Assembly: GCA_946811695.1 (NCBI GenBank)
Contig: OX328130.1
Coordinates: 74,365,353 to 74,429,352, forward strand
DNA from: Gonocerus acuteangulatus
Lineage: Eukaryota > Arthropoda > Insecta > Hemiptera > Coreidae
Direction: 5' to 3'
DNA: 64,000 nt
Position numbers and translations under genes: made by a program
In this document: one piece after another, positions 25,373-36,290 of the stretch
How positions within the stretch are numbered: position 1 is the first letter of the stretch
How the letters are laid out: each line of letters begins with the position of its first letter
The notes under the pieces: generated by a model
Databases searched by the model: none
What the model was told of the DNA's origin: nothing
Seen by the model: the letters and a program-made list of their open reading frames with translations, nothing else

Positions 25373-25730
25373 AATATATAAAACTATTCAGTGTAATACA
25401 AATTGTAGCATAACTTTTTTACAAATCATGGAAAGGGAGCAAAAATGATAAAATATTCAGTTAAAAATAAGATGTTATAAGTTAATTTTGCTTTCTTGGT
25501 AAGAACATTTTGAGTAAAAAAAAAAAAAAAATAAAAAAAAAATAAAAAAAAAAATAAATAAAAACCAAATATGTTTTCAACATTCACCATGGTTTCTACG
25601 TATCAGAGGACCTCAAAACTCACCATTTCACACCAAAATATTTAAAATTTTCCCGGACCCTCCTCCATTTTCAAATATTTCATACCCCCAGCCCTTCCCG
25701 AAATTATTTCCTATATACGCTGCATCCATG

Positions 25731-26639
25731 TAGCAGAGGCAAACCCGCTTATTAGCCCAGGGCGCACGTTTAGAGTTGGATTTCAGAGTGGCACTCTGAT
25801 TTTTGCGGGAATGTCTTCGGAACAAGTTGAGTTATGCGTAAATCGAAAATTTCCCGGAACAATTTTTTTTTTTTTTTTGGCGCGGTTCTTCCCTCCCTTC
25901 ATAGGGTGGAAAACCCATGCTCTTGGGGTAACACTGTATCACCTTGCCTATTTCATATTTAAAAACACTACATATTTTGTCTGAAATGTTTGGGGGAACG
26001 TTAGACTATTTAAACATCTTCTAAAAGGATGTAATAATCATAATAATTTATCAATAATTTTTTTAGTCAGCTATTAGGATTGTTGCATATAGGAGGGCAA
26101 GAACTAAGGCCATAATAATGTATTCATTACATATGTAGAGTTAGTGCCTCTGGTACAAAATTGTCCTAAACGGCACAAAGTTACCACGCTAGAGACCGTT
26201 CCAAGGCACCAAAACATTTTTAACGAAATTTCCTATAATGTTCTTTTATTTATAAGTGGTAACATTTATTCGCTGCTTTCAAAAACAGCAATAAGTATGA
26301 AAAAAAGGTAAAAATATACTTTTATTCAATTACTTTGTTCGCAGCTTAAAATACATTTAGGACTTTCATATTTATAAAACAACACTAATGTAATGCTAAT
26401 GGAGGAAGGGGCTAAGGGGCCCGTAAAGTTATTTGGACAGAGGCCCGTAGTGCCTCTGTCGGAGGCCCTGCCCATTCATTGACTTCTTATCACCTCAACA
26501 GCTAACGATATTCATCTCATTAAAAATATATAGATTTTGTTAGTAGGATGTATCAGAAAACATAGTATATGCCCCCCCCCTCTTTTCCTCAAACTAAGCT
26601 AATCCTCCTAATTCAAAAATGATTGCAAATCCGTGAAGG
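25731..26639. other. No gene recognised
   Basis: A T run at 25863-25878 sits in GC-richer sequence; the remainder is AT-rich. At 26445-26520, TTCTTATCACCTCAACAGC then TAAC resembles 45010-45030 (GCTTATCACCTCGACGGC then TAAC), a short dispersed repeat. Confidence 0.45.
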
Positions 26640-26935
26640 AAAGTTCTCCTTCTTCTCGTCGGTAAGTTACTGATCATCCTATATTTATTCATTTAATATA
26701 TATTTCTATGCTACCCATATTTTAAGTTTTAAATCTGTATCCATTTACCTTTTCTTTAAGCTCTAGCTATAACACACATTTATATTATGTATCATTCATC
26801 TTCACCTATGTATAATTTTTGTTCTTTCATTCCTTCTGTTTATAAATTAATATTTACTCTGTAGTCTTTGTTTTACAGCCCTGATGAAGGCTTGAATTTA
26901 AAAAAAATCGGCAAAAAAAAAAAACATTCTTATAA
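26640..26935 (+). mobile_element. Penelope-like 3' terminal segment, copy 1
   Basis: CTTCTTCTCGTCGGTAAGTT at the start, then AT-rich sequence, then TTTTACAGCCCTGATGAAGG and CTTGAATTT. The same order recurs at 28555-28870 and, partly, at 34650-34862. The closing GGCTTGAATTTCAAGCC hairpin with CGAAAC (intact at 34750) resembles the 3' ends of Penelope-like elements. No reverse transcriptase is visible, and the family assignment rests on this motif alone. Confidence 0.45.
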
Positions 26936-27084
26936 AAAATGTAGTTTCATTAAGATACCAGAGCCCTGATTATATTTATAACCGCAAAAGTTATTGGAAT
27001 ATATATTTTGTTTTTGTGAATGTACGGATGTTGATGAAGCTTGATCTGTCATGTCTACATATGTAACATTTTCCGCTAATTTGG

Positions 27085-27348
27085 AAATAAATGTTTGGTA
27101 AAAAAGTCCGTCATGCAGGAGCTGCATAACTAAGCACATATCTCAGTTAGTGTACGCCCACCCTCTTTCTTCTTATTCTAGAAGAATGTAATTAAATTTA
27201 CCTATATAAAAATATAGTAAAAATAAGCGGTTTTGCCATTTTAGCACTCTTGGCTATTGAGGTGGTACTCATGACAAACTGTTTGAAAAATGTCTCCAAA
27301 TCTTCACCGATCCTACCTAGTAGACATCCAAATTGACCCCCGTTAAAA

Positions 27349-27355
<7 letters not shown>
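27085..27355. repeat. Repeat A fragments, two orientations
   Basis: 27098-27140 (AAAAGTCCGTCATGCAGGAG, CTGCATAACTAAG) matches the left end of repeat A at 50475 and 31202. 27237-27355 is the right end in reverse (GATCCTACCTAGTAGACA, GACCCCCGTTAAAATTTA). The two ends are joined by only about 100 bp, so the body is missing or rearranged. Confidence 0.7.

Positions 27356-27411
<56 letters not shown>
27356..27411. repeat. (TA)n microsatellite at repeat A edge
   Basis: A pure TA run directly next to the inverted ATTTTAACGGGGGTC block of repeat A, the same place as the TA run at 51337-51512. Confidence 0.95.
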
Positions 27412-27415
<4 letters not shown>

Positions 27416-27658
27416 CTATAATGACTGAAATAGCCTTTTATTTTGTCAAAAAATATTTACAATTACCTAAAACTAGCCAACAAGTATAATTTTAAAAACT
27501 AAATAATTACGTAGTCAAATAAAACATTTGAATTATATTTATTGATTTATTTGATTTCAGAGCCCGCAACTGGGCGATTTGCTCTATAAACACCTAGGGT
27601 GCAAACAAAATAAAAGATCTAAAAATCCAAATATTGAAACATCTAAAAGAAAGGCAAA

Positions 27659-27663
<5 letters not shown>

Positions 27664-27715
<52 letters not shown>

Positions 27716-28657
27716 TATATATATATAGTATAATAATAGCAATATAAATAAATATACATGTATATGGTATCCAAGAGAATACAGTACAAGTGTCACAGTA
27801 ACATACCTATTGAGAAGATTGAGAACTGTCCCGTTTCAAGAAGAGAACATTTCTGAAGACTGGAAGGATGGGGCAGGGCTAGACAGGAGAGGATGGGGGT
27901 GAGGGGGTGGGGAGAAGTCGACCTGGGAGTAAGGACAGAGGACGGCGGTAAAGATAAAGGACTTGCCGATGGGTATTGCAGGTACAGGGAAGGATCAGAC
28001 GGTGTGTGGGAAGAGGGCAACGAACCGGGTGGGATTACCTAACGGGAGGTTTTGAGGATACGGAAAATGTTGGAATAGGTTGAGGAGGTGACTTCTTTGT
28101 CAATTTTGTCATTGACGGGATTGTTTTCTAAAAATCCCGTCAATGACAAAATTGACAAAGAAGTCATCTCCTCAACCTATTCCAACATTTTCCGTATCCT
28201 CAAAACCTCCCGTTAGGTAATCCCACCCGGTTCGTTGCCCTATTCCCTCACACCGTCTGATCCTTCCCTGTACCTGCAATACCCATCGGCAAGTCCTTTA
28301 TCTTTACCGCAGTCTCTCTGTCCTTACTCCCAGGTCGACTTCTCCCCACCCCCTCACCCCCATCCTCTCCTGTCTAGCCCTGGCCCAATCCTTCCCTGTA
28401 CCTGCAATATCCTTCGGCAAGTCCTTTATCTTTACCGCGGTCTTTACCCTCCGTCCTTACTCCAGCTCCACTTCTCTCCACCCCCTCCCCCCCATCCTCT
28501 CCTGTCTAGCCCTGCCCCATCCTTCCAGTCTTCAGAAATGTTCTCTTCTTGAAACGGGACAGTTCTCAATCTTCTCAATAGGTATGTTACTATGACACTT
28601 GTACTGTATTCTCTTGGATACCATATACATGTATATTTATTTATATTGCTATTATTA

Positions 28658-28709
<52 letters not shown>
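27664..28709. repeat. Near-perfect long inverted repeat with mirrored microsatellites
   Basis: The left arm (27664-28122) and right arm (28133-28709) are inverted copies with few mismatches and only a 10-bp spacer. The arms include mirrored (TA)n tracts at their outer ends (27664-27727 and 28661-28709). The right arm is longer because about 125 bp (from the CCTTCCCTGTACCTGC block to the CCTGTCTAGCCCTG block) is duplicated there with changes. Pro/Ser-rich frames on both strands (27793-28020, 28235-28552) are mirror translations of one C-rich arm and not credible genes. Single strands could fold into a hairpin of more than 400 bp. Confidence 0.93.
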
Positions 28710-28721
<12 letters not shown>

Positions 28722-28870
28722 TTTCAAGCATATAGGTACTCATATTTATGTTAATGTTTCTAGCCTTTTTTTTTTTTTGTCCTTACCATTGTTATACCAT
28801 ATATGTTTTTACAGCCCTGAAGATGGCTTGTATAGCAAGCCGAAACAATAAATACGCCGGCAATAAATAT
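28710..28870 (+). mobile_element. Penelope-like 3' terminal segment, copy 2
   Basis: TTTTTACAGCCCTGAAGATG then GCTTGTATAGCAAGCCGAAA is a short hairpin plus CGAAAC motif like those at 26876 and 34750. It follows directly on the right arm of the inverted repeat, whose 28555-28590 part (CAATCTTCTCAATAGGTATG) aligns with the start of copy 1. The inverted repeat may therefore be part of such an element. Confidence 0.45.
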
Positions 28871-29105
28871 ACATTTTAGCAAATAGAATGTGTTTTATTG
28901 AATAAGAACACTGACCGAAACCCCGACGATCAACGCTTCCTACTTCCGAACGGTCGACCATATCTTCTCAATTATATTTATTAGGAATTCTGTCCTCGTT
29001 CCTCATACTTAGGTGCATAATTTTTTATAGTTTTTAATATAATTTTTAAATAGTTTTTTTTTTGTTTAGAAAATAGGCTATTCACATGCTGTTGGCATTA
29101 TAGAA

Positions 29106-29187
29106 AAGGGTGGCAACCTGTAGACAGCCCGGCCTTAATAGCCCAAACGTTGATACGCCGTTAAACACACACACACAAAAAAAAATA
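29106..29187 (+). repeat. SINE-2 tail fragment
   Basis: CCGGCCTTAATAGCCCAAAC and GTTGATACGCCGTTAAA followed by (CA)n and A-rich sequence parallel the tail of the SINE at 41880-42025 (GCTAATGGCCTAGACG, TCGATGCGCCGTAAAA). Confidence 0.55.
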
Positions 29188-29639
29188 GGCTATTTTCTTA
29201 AAATTTATTTCAATTTTTGTTGTTCGACTCCACATCGGGCACCAACAACAAAACAAAACTCAAAGAAATTTATAGAAAATATCCTATTATTGGTTTAGGA
29301 GATTGCTGTTGCCCAATGTGGTCTGCTGCCACTCATATTGGTCTTCTACTCTAACCATTTTATTAAAATATTTATACTAATTAAGAAATATATATATATA
29401 TTGTAATGATATATTACATTCTTGAAAATATTTTTAAATTCAAATAACCATCGATATTTTGAAAAGCCCGCGCAAATCACAAACCATATGTACAAATAAC
29501 ATCGTATTATATACGATCAAAATTAATAATGTTTTTGGACAATACTGGTATACAATATATCCATATTAAATGTACATCCAGATAACAATAAATTAATTAT
29601 TTAGTACTGCAAAAAACAATTGTTATCTTTATATATAAT

Positions 29640-29838
29640 CCGGCAAACTGCGGAAGTTAAGAAGCAAGGACGCTAAACTTGCCCGCTTGCTTGAATGGCA
29701 TCAGTCTAGTCTAGTCTCAGCATTCGGAGGGAGAAGAAGAAGTCTGTTGCTTCTCAGCGTTGGTGGAATGCAGAGCTTTCCTCCAAGGAATACCAAGTGA
29801 ATTAAGGTTTTGTTGGAAGCGGATTGATTTAGAGGTAA
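29640..29838 (+). other. Candidate non-coding 5' exon with splice donor
   Basis: A short block of balanced base composition in AT-rich DNA, with purine-rich GGGAGAAGAAGAAG and no long frame, ends in TTTAGAG|GTAAGAATT, a strong donor match. It could be a 5' UTR exon of a plus-strand gene, but no matching downstream exon was found. 29188-29639 and 29839-30480 have nothing recognised. Confidence 0.25.
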
Positions 29839-30493
29839 GAATTGTTTTTTTTGTAGTGTCGATTATTTTATTATTGTTTGTGTGTGGTTTAATATTGTTT
29901 GTATCTCAGAATTGTCTGGAGATAAATGTTATATCGTCAATTCACTCGGAACTTTGATCCCTGAGATTAATTTAAATTAATATAATAAAACTAATTAAAA
30001 TTTCTTTATTTCTTATTGTAAAAATTAATCATTACAATATATATATATCTAATAGGGAGTTGAAGAATGGTTGTATTCTCCCCTCCTTTGTATCCATGAG
30101 TTCTAGATCAATACAGTACTATTTACAATTTGTTCTCTGTACAGGTTGTAAATTTCAATAAAGATAAAGTTATTATTACATAAAAAAAAATTAAGAAATG
30201 GCACCTTCAAAAGGTACCTTTCTATACCAGCGCACACCAACTGTTATAGGAGTTCAAAAGGTGTCAAGAGAAATAGACGATAAACATGTGTCTGTCTGCC
30301 ACACTCATTATTCAAAAAATTGATTGTTGAAGCTTTCGAAAGGAGCAAATATTTTTTTCTCTCAGTTGTAAATTATTAATTTTTTTCCAATTGTTATTAT
30401 TATTTATTTAATTTTCTAATCAAATATCTAGATGATCATTTAGTTTATTTTCAATAATATCTAATTACACAAAGTGTTATAGAATTGAAATAT

Positions 30494-30690
30494 TCATATT
30501 TTCGATATCAATTTCAAGAATTTTATTAATTTATTTATATTCTTGTGTTGTTGCCTAGCATTTCTTTCACATGTACATGGCAGTTGGACTTCAACTTTTG
30601 CCTTTTTAAATGTTTGGCATTCAATTAAAATGTGCTTAATGGTTTGAGGGACTCCACAACTGTCATATATGTTGCAGAAAGAATTATAGT
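30494..30690 (-). pseudogene. Jockey-type Pol C-terminus, minus strand
   Basis: The minus strand reads DSCGVPQTIKHILIECQTFK, the zinc-knuckle block (C-G-x2-x-T-I-x-H-I-L-x-E-C) that ends Jockey-type Pol proteins, and continues to a stop at 30494. Upstream codons degenerate quickly, so only about 60 residues are recognisable. Truncated, inactive copy. Confidence 0.65.
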
Positions 30691-30712
30691 TTAGAAATGT
30701 GGTACACGACAT

Positions 30713-31199
30713 ATTTGTGTCGTATATTTTTCATGAAAAAGATTATAGATCTCACCTAACTAAACAAATTCCTAGAAGATCTAATCAAATTTCTAGAAAA
30801 ATAACTTAACTAGATAGTTTGTCTATTTTTCAACGGCCCATAACAGAGTGTAAAATACAAAATCTATTAGCGTTGTATTGCAGCCAATGTGTTAACTGTG
30901 TGTCTAATTGGTTGATAATTACATTTATCAACTCTCTTCAATAAATTTGTTGCACATGATGCAACAATTAAACAATAATAATACAATCTTGTAGATAGAA
31001 AATTCCACTCTAATTTTTATTTATTCTTTAATGATTTAGAAGTCATTTCTACAATCAGCCATCTGATATAAATTATAAAAAATACTTGATGGGATGTTCT
31101 ATCTAACAAAGAATAAACTTTTTCAAATGTTAATCTCACAAACTGAAAATAAAATTTCAAAAATAAAGCAAATGTTATCATTGAAGATAACACCATTTG
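30713..31199. other. AT-rich stretch, nothing recognised
   Basis: No coding signal, RNA gene or clear termini. Confidence 0.5.
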
Positions 31200-31666
31200 A
31201 AAAAAAAAGTCTGTCACGCAGGAGCTGCATAACTAAGAACAATCCTCAAAAGATGGGTAGTGTACACTCCTGAATAATTTGCTCAATATAACCTTTTATA
31301 TTTGTAATGAACAGCTGGCTCAGTGTAAAGCAGAAGCCGGATACAGCATCCATGTTCAGTACTCCTAGTGGTAGAATCAACATCCAACGCCCGAGCCGTT
31401 ATGGCAGCTTAATTCTATTTGAACATAATAAAGACTAACCCCCAACTTCTAATGAACCGATTTAGTTTATTTTTGAATATGTTTCTCTTTAGACCCCCAA
31501 GACGTTTGCCGTATTCCTTTACAATACACGAGAAAGACCGGTCAGTATGAGCAAATTAGTAATTTGGATCCGGCGTAAACCCCTCCTCCTAATGAATCGA
31601 TTTAGTTTATTTTTACAAACTATTTTTCTCTTTAGATGACCACAATGAATGCAGTATTGTTGCAAT

Positions 31667-32428
31667 CAGGGCTCGAAACATTTATTTTTTTATCAAAAAA
31701 ATTAAAATTTAACTGTTATAAAGAAACTTTGATTTTATAAGTTAAAAAAAATTGTTATTTAAAAGTTTTAAGAGTAAAAGTTATTTAGGAACTTGTAAAA
31801 TTAACTACATGAAAATAAAAGTTAATGTAATACTTTTTTTTTTTTTTTCAATGTGAAATAAAAGTTTTTAATATTTTAATGAAGAATTTTAGGGTTTCCT
31901 TGGTTTATAATATCTGGAATACTTGGAGAGAAGGAAAATACACACTTCCATATCTATATTAACTAGGACTTATCCTACACCCCCAGCCCAGCCACTCAAG
32001 TAAGTGTTGAAAGAGCCTTTTCAACCCTAAAGTATATATTACATGATTATAGATATAATCTAAATTCCACAAATTTACAGGATATATTGTTATTGAAATT
32101 GAATTAATTCTTCAAAATAACTGAAATGTTCTTTCTTTAAAAATGTATTTTTGTTTATTTACTGAAATATGTTTTTTGTTACTAAACAAAAAATAAACAT
32201 TAGCTTTAATTTATTCCTTTAAACTTTTTCCTATTAAGTATTTTAATAACAAATACTTTAAAACTTTTATTTATTAAGTTAAAAAATAACAGTAAAAAAA
32301 AAAAAAATTAAAAAGTTTAAATACAAAAAGTTATTTTTGAGCTTTTACTTTTTCAAATTGAAAATTAAATTAAAAGTTTAAAAAATACTTTTTTTAAAAT
32401 AAAAGTTAACTATTATTTTCAACTCCTG
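31667..32428 (+). mobile_element. hAT transposon deletion derivative with 8-bp target-site duplication
   Basis: It starts CAGGGCTCGAAA and ends TTTCAACTCCTG, inverted termini matching at 9 of 12 positions. The flanks are GTTGCAAT (31659-31666) and GTTGTAAT (32429-32436), an 8-bp duplication with one difference. Termini beginning CAGGG and an 8-bp duplication are hAT hallmarks. The interior keeps only the C-terminal dimerisation part of a transposase (31967-32107). Its insertion splits repeat A cleanly, so it is younger than that copy. Confidence 0.9.
31967..32107 (+). pseudogene. hAT transposase C-terminal dimerisation domain remnant
   Basis: 46 codons to a TAA. SVERAFSTLKYILHDYRYNL followed by NLQDILLLKLN is the conserved C-terminal helix region of hAT transposases, which mediates dimerisation. 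An in-frame stop lies directly upstream and no DDE or BED-finger part remains, so it is non-functional. Confidence 0.85.
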
Positions 32429-32740
32429 GTTGTAATACATAAAACATTATGACCCGTATTGGTAAATAAGTACTTTGGGTCCGCAGTAAACCACCCTCCA
32501 GTTTGACCGATCTTGAACAAATTCGTCCAATCGTTTGATGAGAGAATGATATATAACAAGTTTCGTGGCGAAAAAAACAAAAACTCTGGCATGTATCAAC
32601 ACACATACATTTTAACGGGGGTCATTTTCTGTGTCTACTAGGTAGGATCGATAACGATTTGAAACATTTTTTCAAAAAGTCTGTCATGAGTGCAACCTCA
32701 ATAGCTACTTTCATTCGGAGAGTGGTAAGAAAGAGAGGAG

Positions 32741-33986
32741 AGCAAAATGAAGTTTGCCTAATCAGCCATTACTAAAACATACTAGATAGAATCATAACCT
32801 CAAGGAAAGATTGAATAGCCTTTTGTTTAAATTGTTTAATATATATGTTTTTAATTGACTTTCTTTGGAACAATCTGAATACAACCTCGATTAAACTTAT
32901 TTTTTACACACTTACCAATCGTTCTTTTAATTAGTTATTTTTGTCTTTATTTTTCTACTACACTAGTACATCAAAATATTTAAAATACATCACATTCCCT
33001 GATATTTAACACTTATATCTACCAAAGCTGGATGATTTTAACTTTTTTTTTATTGAATTTTTAATACTAAACACGATTATGTACACCCTTAATTACTAAA
33101 CATCTCTACAAATAACGAAAATACAAACAAGTCGTTATAGATATCAAAATTGATATTCATTTTATATGTAACTACTTTTTTGCGGGGGAAATAAACTTAA
33201 TTTTCTAAGGAGGATTTTATAACAGAACTCTGGACGGCAATAGATAGAAAAAATATCCATGCAAGCCTTTAGTGAAATTTTTTTAAGAAAAAAATAAATA
33301 AATAAAAGCAGCCATAGTAGGAAGCCAAAAATAAATATATTATTTGTTAGCATCCAGAAGAACTATCCAGGGTGGATAAAGTAATAACAAGCCAGCTAGC
33401 TTCATTCCAATTCCTCTATGTTCTATATTAAATTTACTTTCTTTTAAAAAACAAATGCATCATCCGAAATACAATATGTTATTTCATAATTTTAACGTGG
33501 TAGAAGATCAAGAACTCACTATTTGTCAATGATCATTTTGTCAGCACGCTTTATATTTCATGTCATTATGATGCTTCTTTAGGAGCACTTAAACTAGGGA
33601 GTTACAGCCTTAACACTTTACCGACCCGAAACCGGCATAAACAAGTTTTTATTTAAATTTTGTCGTTTCATCCATTGCCAGTCTTGCAGGTCTTTTGACG
33701 AGCTATGACCGGTGAACATTAAACAAGAGGTCCAGTGCTGTAGTACGACTGGATCAAATTTCTGTCCCTCTAGGCCAGCTATATTCAATCTGCGGCCCGT
33801 AGGGTTTTTAAGGTAGGACCATCCGGTGTTACTTAATTTTAAACCATTTTGAGTTTTGTGACCATTAGAAAAATTGAGAGCGTGCTGAGTAAATAAGTCC
33901 TACAAACCTGTAAGACTGCCGGGGTGTGGAGGGCTATAATTGAGTCCGTAAATTGTTCATTTACATCTTAATTTACAGCAGACCTG
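32741..33986. other. AT-rich stretch, no gene recognised
   Basis: No convincing frame. GTAGGGTTTTTAAGGTAGG near 33800 follows CTGCGGCCCG, a motif common near hAT termini, but no partner end was found. Confidence 0.45.
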
Positions 33987-34383
33987 ATTTAAAACTGTTG
34001 GCAATTCCTGACGTTTCAAAAACGTTGCTGTGTCTGTGGTCACAAGCGGTTGTTTAATTAATTTTTTTCAAATTATTTAGGTGTTAATAACAAATTCAAA
34101 ATTAATGTACTATTTACTGTAATAGTAGAAAAAGTTTGGACCTGTTCCATTTATTGACCTAGATTATTATCAACTCCCATTTGTTGACCTGGTAAAATAA
34201 TTTAAATCTAGGTCAATAAATGGAACGGGTCCAAACTTTTTTTACTATTACAGTAAATAGTACATTAATTTTGAATTTTTTATTAACACCTAAATAATTT
34301 GAAAAAATTTAATTAAACAATCGCTTGTGACCACAGACACAGCAACGTTTTTGAAACGTCAGGAATTGCCAACAGTTTTAAAA
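33987..34383. repeat. Long inverted repeat (~180-bp arms)
   Basis: TTTAAAACTGTTGGCAATTCC at the left is mirrored by GGAATTGCCAACAGTTTTAAA at the right. The pairing continues through GACGTTTCAAAAACGTTGCT, GTGACCACAGACACAGC and TCTAGGTCAATAAATGGAAC with few mismatches, leaving a spacer of about 30 bp. No coding capacity. It may be a palindromic MITE; no target duplication was identified. Confidence 0.9.
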
Positions 34384-34425
34384 TAGGCGGGAAGAATGTC
34401 TTCATTGCAAAAAACCTAATTTTGT

Positions 34426-34862
34426 TTATGCGAAGGTAGAACTTGTCAGGATTCAGTAGAGGCACTAAATTTTTTATAAGAAAATTAGTTTTATTTTTTG
34501 CGGATGCTTCAACTTGAAATTCAAACCTTCATCACGACTGTAAAACAAGGAGGACAGAGTTAATACTAATTTATATACAAAATAAATGACAAAAAATTAA
34601 AAGAAAAACATTATACAGGGAAGAGGGTGAATGTAATATCACACACACTTACCGAATGTATCATTCATCCTCTTTCATGTATAATATTTTTTCTGGTTTT
34701 GTCATTTCTTTTGTAGTTATAAATTAGTATTAACTCCTCCTTGTTTTAAAGGCTTGAATTTCAAGCCGAAACATCGACAAAAAATGAAGCTCATTTTCTA
34801 ATAAAAATGTAGTTTTATTAATATACCACGGCCCAAACCTGACAAATTCTACCTTCGCATCA
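34426..34862. mobile_element. Fold-back made of Penelope-like 3' ends
   Basis: GCGAAGGTAGAACTTGTCAGG (left) pairs with CCTGACAAATTCTACCTTCGC (right). CTTGAAATTCAAACCTTCAT and TGTAAAACAAGGAG in the left arm are the inverse of CTCCTTGTTTTAAAGG and CTTGAATTTCAAGCCGAAAC in the right arm. The right arm holds the intact hairpin GGCTTGAATTTCAAGCC at about 34750. This looks like two Penelope-like copies joined tail to tail. Confidence 0.65.
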
Positions 34863-36060
34863 CCAACGGTCAACGATCTCCACTCAAATAATTTTTTTTT
34901 CTTAGTTTCTTTTGCATCCACCAACCGACCTCAGCTGCCTTGTCGCAAAAAGTTAATTCCCCCGACATCTAGTGGTGAAAGAAATAGCTAAAGCTTCTCC
35001 CAGTCCTCGCTTGACAGCCCTAAGGTCGAACTGCTGGAAAAGTCAGCCGTAGGGAAGTGGTAAACAAGAGAGGAGGGTCGGACTGCCGTATACAGTCCGC
35101 CGTTCCAGGGGTCTCTCGACTGCTAGTCAAGACAACCGTTGACTGTGCCTTCACTGCTAAACAGCCTCAAAGTCTATAGTAAGGAAAGGGTTAATAATTG
35201 CTACTGCTGCTCATATGCTTTTAATCAAATTTACGAGGATAAATGTTGATTTCATAAAAGAAGCCTGGCATTTTATTAAATAGGTACTATGTTTAGTAGG
35301 AGGTACTCCATCGTTAAGGCTTAAATTTCCTAGTTTAAGTACTCTTGAAGAGGCGTCTCAGGAAATGAAACATAATGCTTACTGAATAAATAATTATTGC
35401 CGTATAATTTGTTCTTAATATATTTTGACCTTCCCCACATTAAAATTATAAAGTGATAAATAGGGTCGCCATCTTGTAATATGAAATATGTTATATCCAT
35501 TAGAATTTCTTATGGAAATGAAAATATAAGAAACCATCGATTTCATCATTGAATAGAAAATATTTCATGAAAAAATAAACAAAAAATCCTTTCAGTTGAT
35601 AAAATATATTTAAAAATCTGTATTATTTTTGGGATTTTTTAAAAAACTCTTATTTTGGTCCCAACTTTCTGGCACTGTTTACAGCTCAATATAAAAAAAA
35701 GAAAAAAAAAATGAAGGAAGAAAAGTAGCAAATATTATTTAATTATTTTGGCAAGAATGTGTAATATAAAATGGAAAACGTACCTGTGTGTGACTGACTG
35801 CACATACTATTAGCCACAAGGAAATGATTAGAGGTTATGATGGAATTTTCAGAATACTCTGGGATTTATTTAAATAAAGAAATCATTGGCTAGCATTTTT
35901 TCCCTTCCACTTAATGTTTAATAAACAATTACATTTGAACAAGACAATTTTTAATAGGGTTAAGAGCATTTAAAGATTTTGATGAGTAGAACGGCAAATT
36001 TTGAAATCATTTATATCTTTTTTTATTTTTTCAATAGAGAAAATTCTCAAATCTTTTTTA
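34863..36060. other. No gene recognised; GC-richer block 34920-35170
   Basis: 34920-35170 is more GC-rich than its surroundings. It contains GTTGACTGTGCC, loosely like GTTGACTGCTCCAGCAGTCG at 41370 and 42800. No frame longer than about 60 codons is credible. The remainder is AT-rich. Confidence 0.4.
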
Positions 36061-36290
36061 TTTAGTCCGGTACTTGAACCCGGGTCATCAGTTTTACGCA
36101 CGGGACTTGATCAATTACTTCATATCACAGGATAAGTTAATTGATAAGATGCTACGTCGTCTATCTGAAGTTTTGGATACTTCGGAGAAATTAACTTCCT
36201 ACACTGGGATCTGAAGTCTGATAGCCTGAATGGAAAGGCACCACAAGCGTATACGGGTTAAAATCTCAGCCAGGCAAAATAATAATGATT
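36061..36290 (-). repeat. Possible tRNA-derived SINE
   Basis: On the minus strand, GACCCGGGTTCAAGTACCGG contains a good pol III B-box (GGTTCAAGTACC). No complete cloverleaf is formed, so it is not called a tRNA gene. The 3' boundary is not clear. Confidence 0.35.

Larger units (their letters stand above)
31200..32740 (+). repeat. Repeat A, copy interrupted by a hAT element
   Basis: The left part (31200-31666) and right part (32429-32740) align in order with 50475-51645: GTCACGCAGGAGCTGCATAA, CTAGTGGTAGAA, CTTCTAATGAACCGATTTAG with TTTATTTTT (twice), TCGTTTGATGAGAGAATG, TTTTAACGGGGGTCATTTTC, TCTACTAGGTAGGATCGAT, CAACCTCAATAGCTACTTTC. No protein frame is visible. The ATTCGGAGAGTGG end differs slightly from CTTCGGAGGAAAGTGC in the other copy. 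Confidence 0.85.

Noticed and set aside
27793..28552. Pro/Ser-rich proteins on both strands
   Set aside because: They are the same C-rich arm of a palindrome read twice; no start context, splice signals or known domain.
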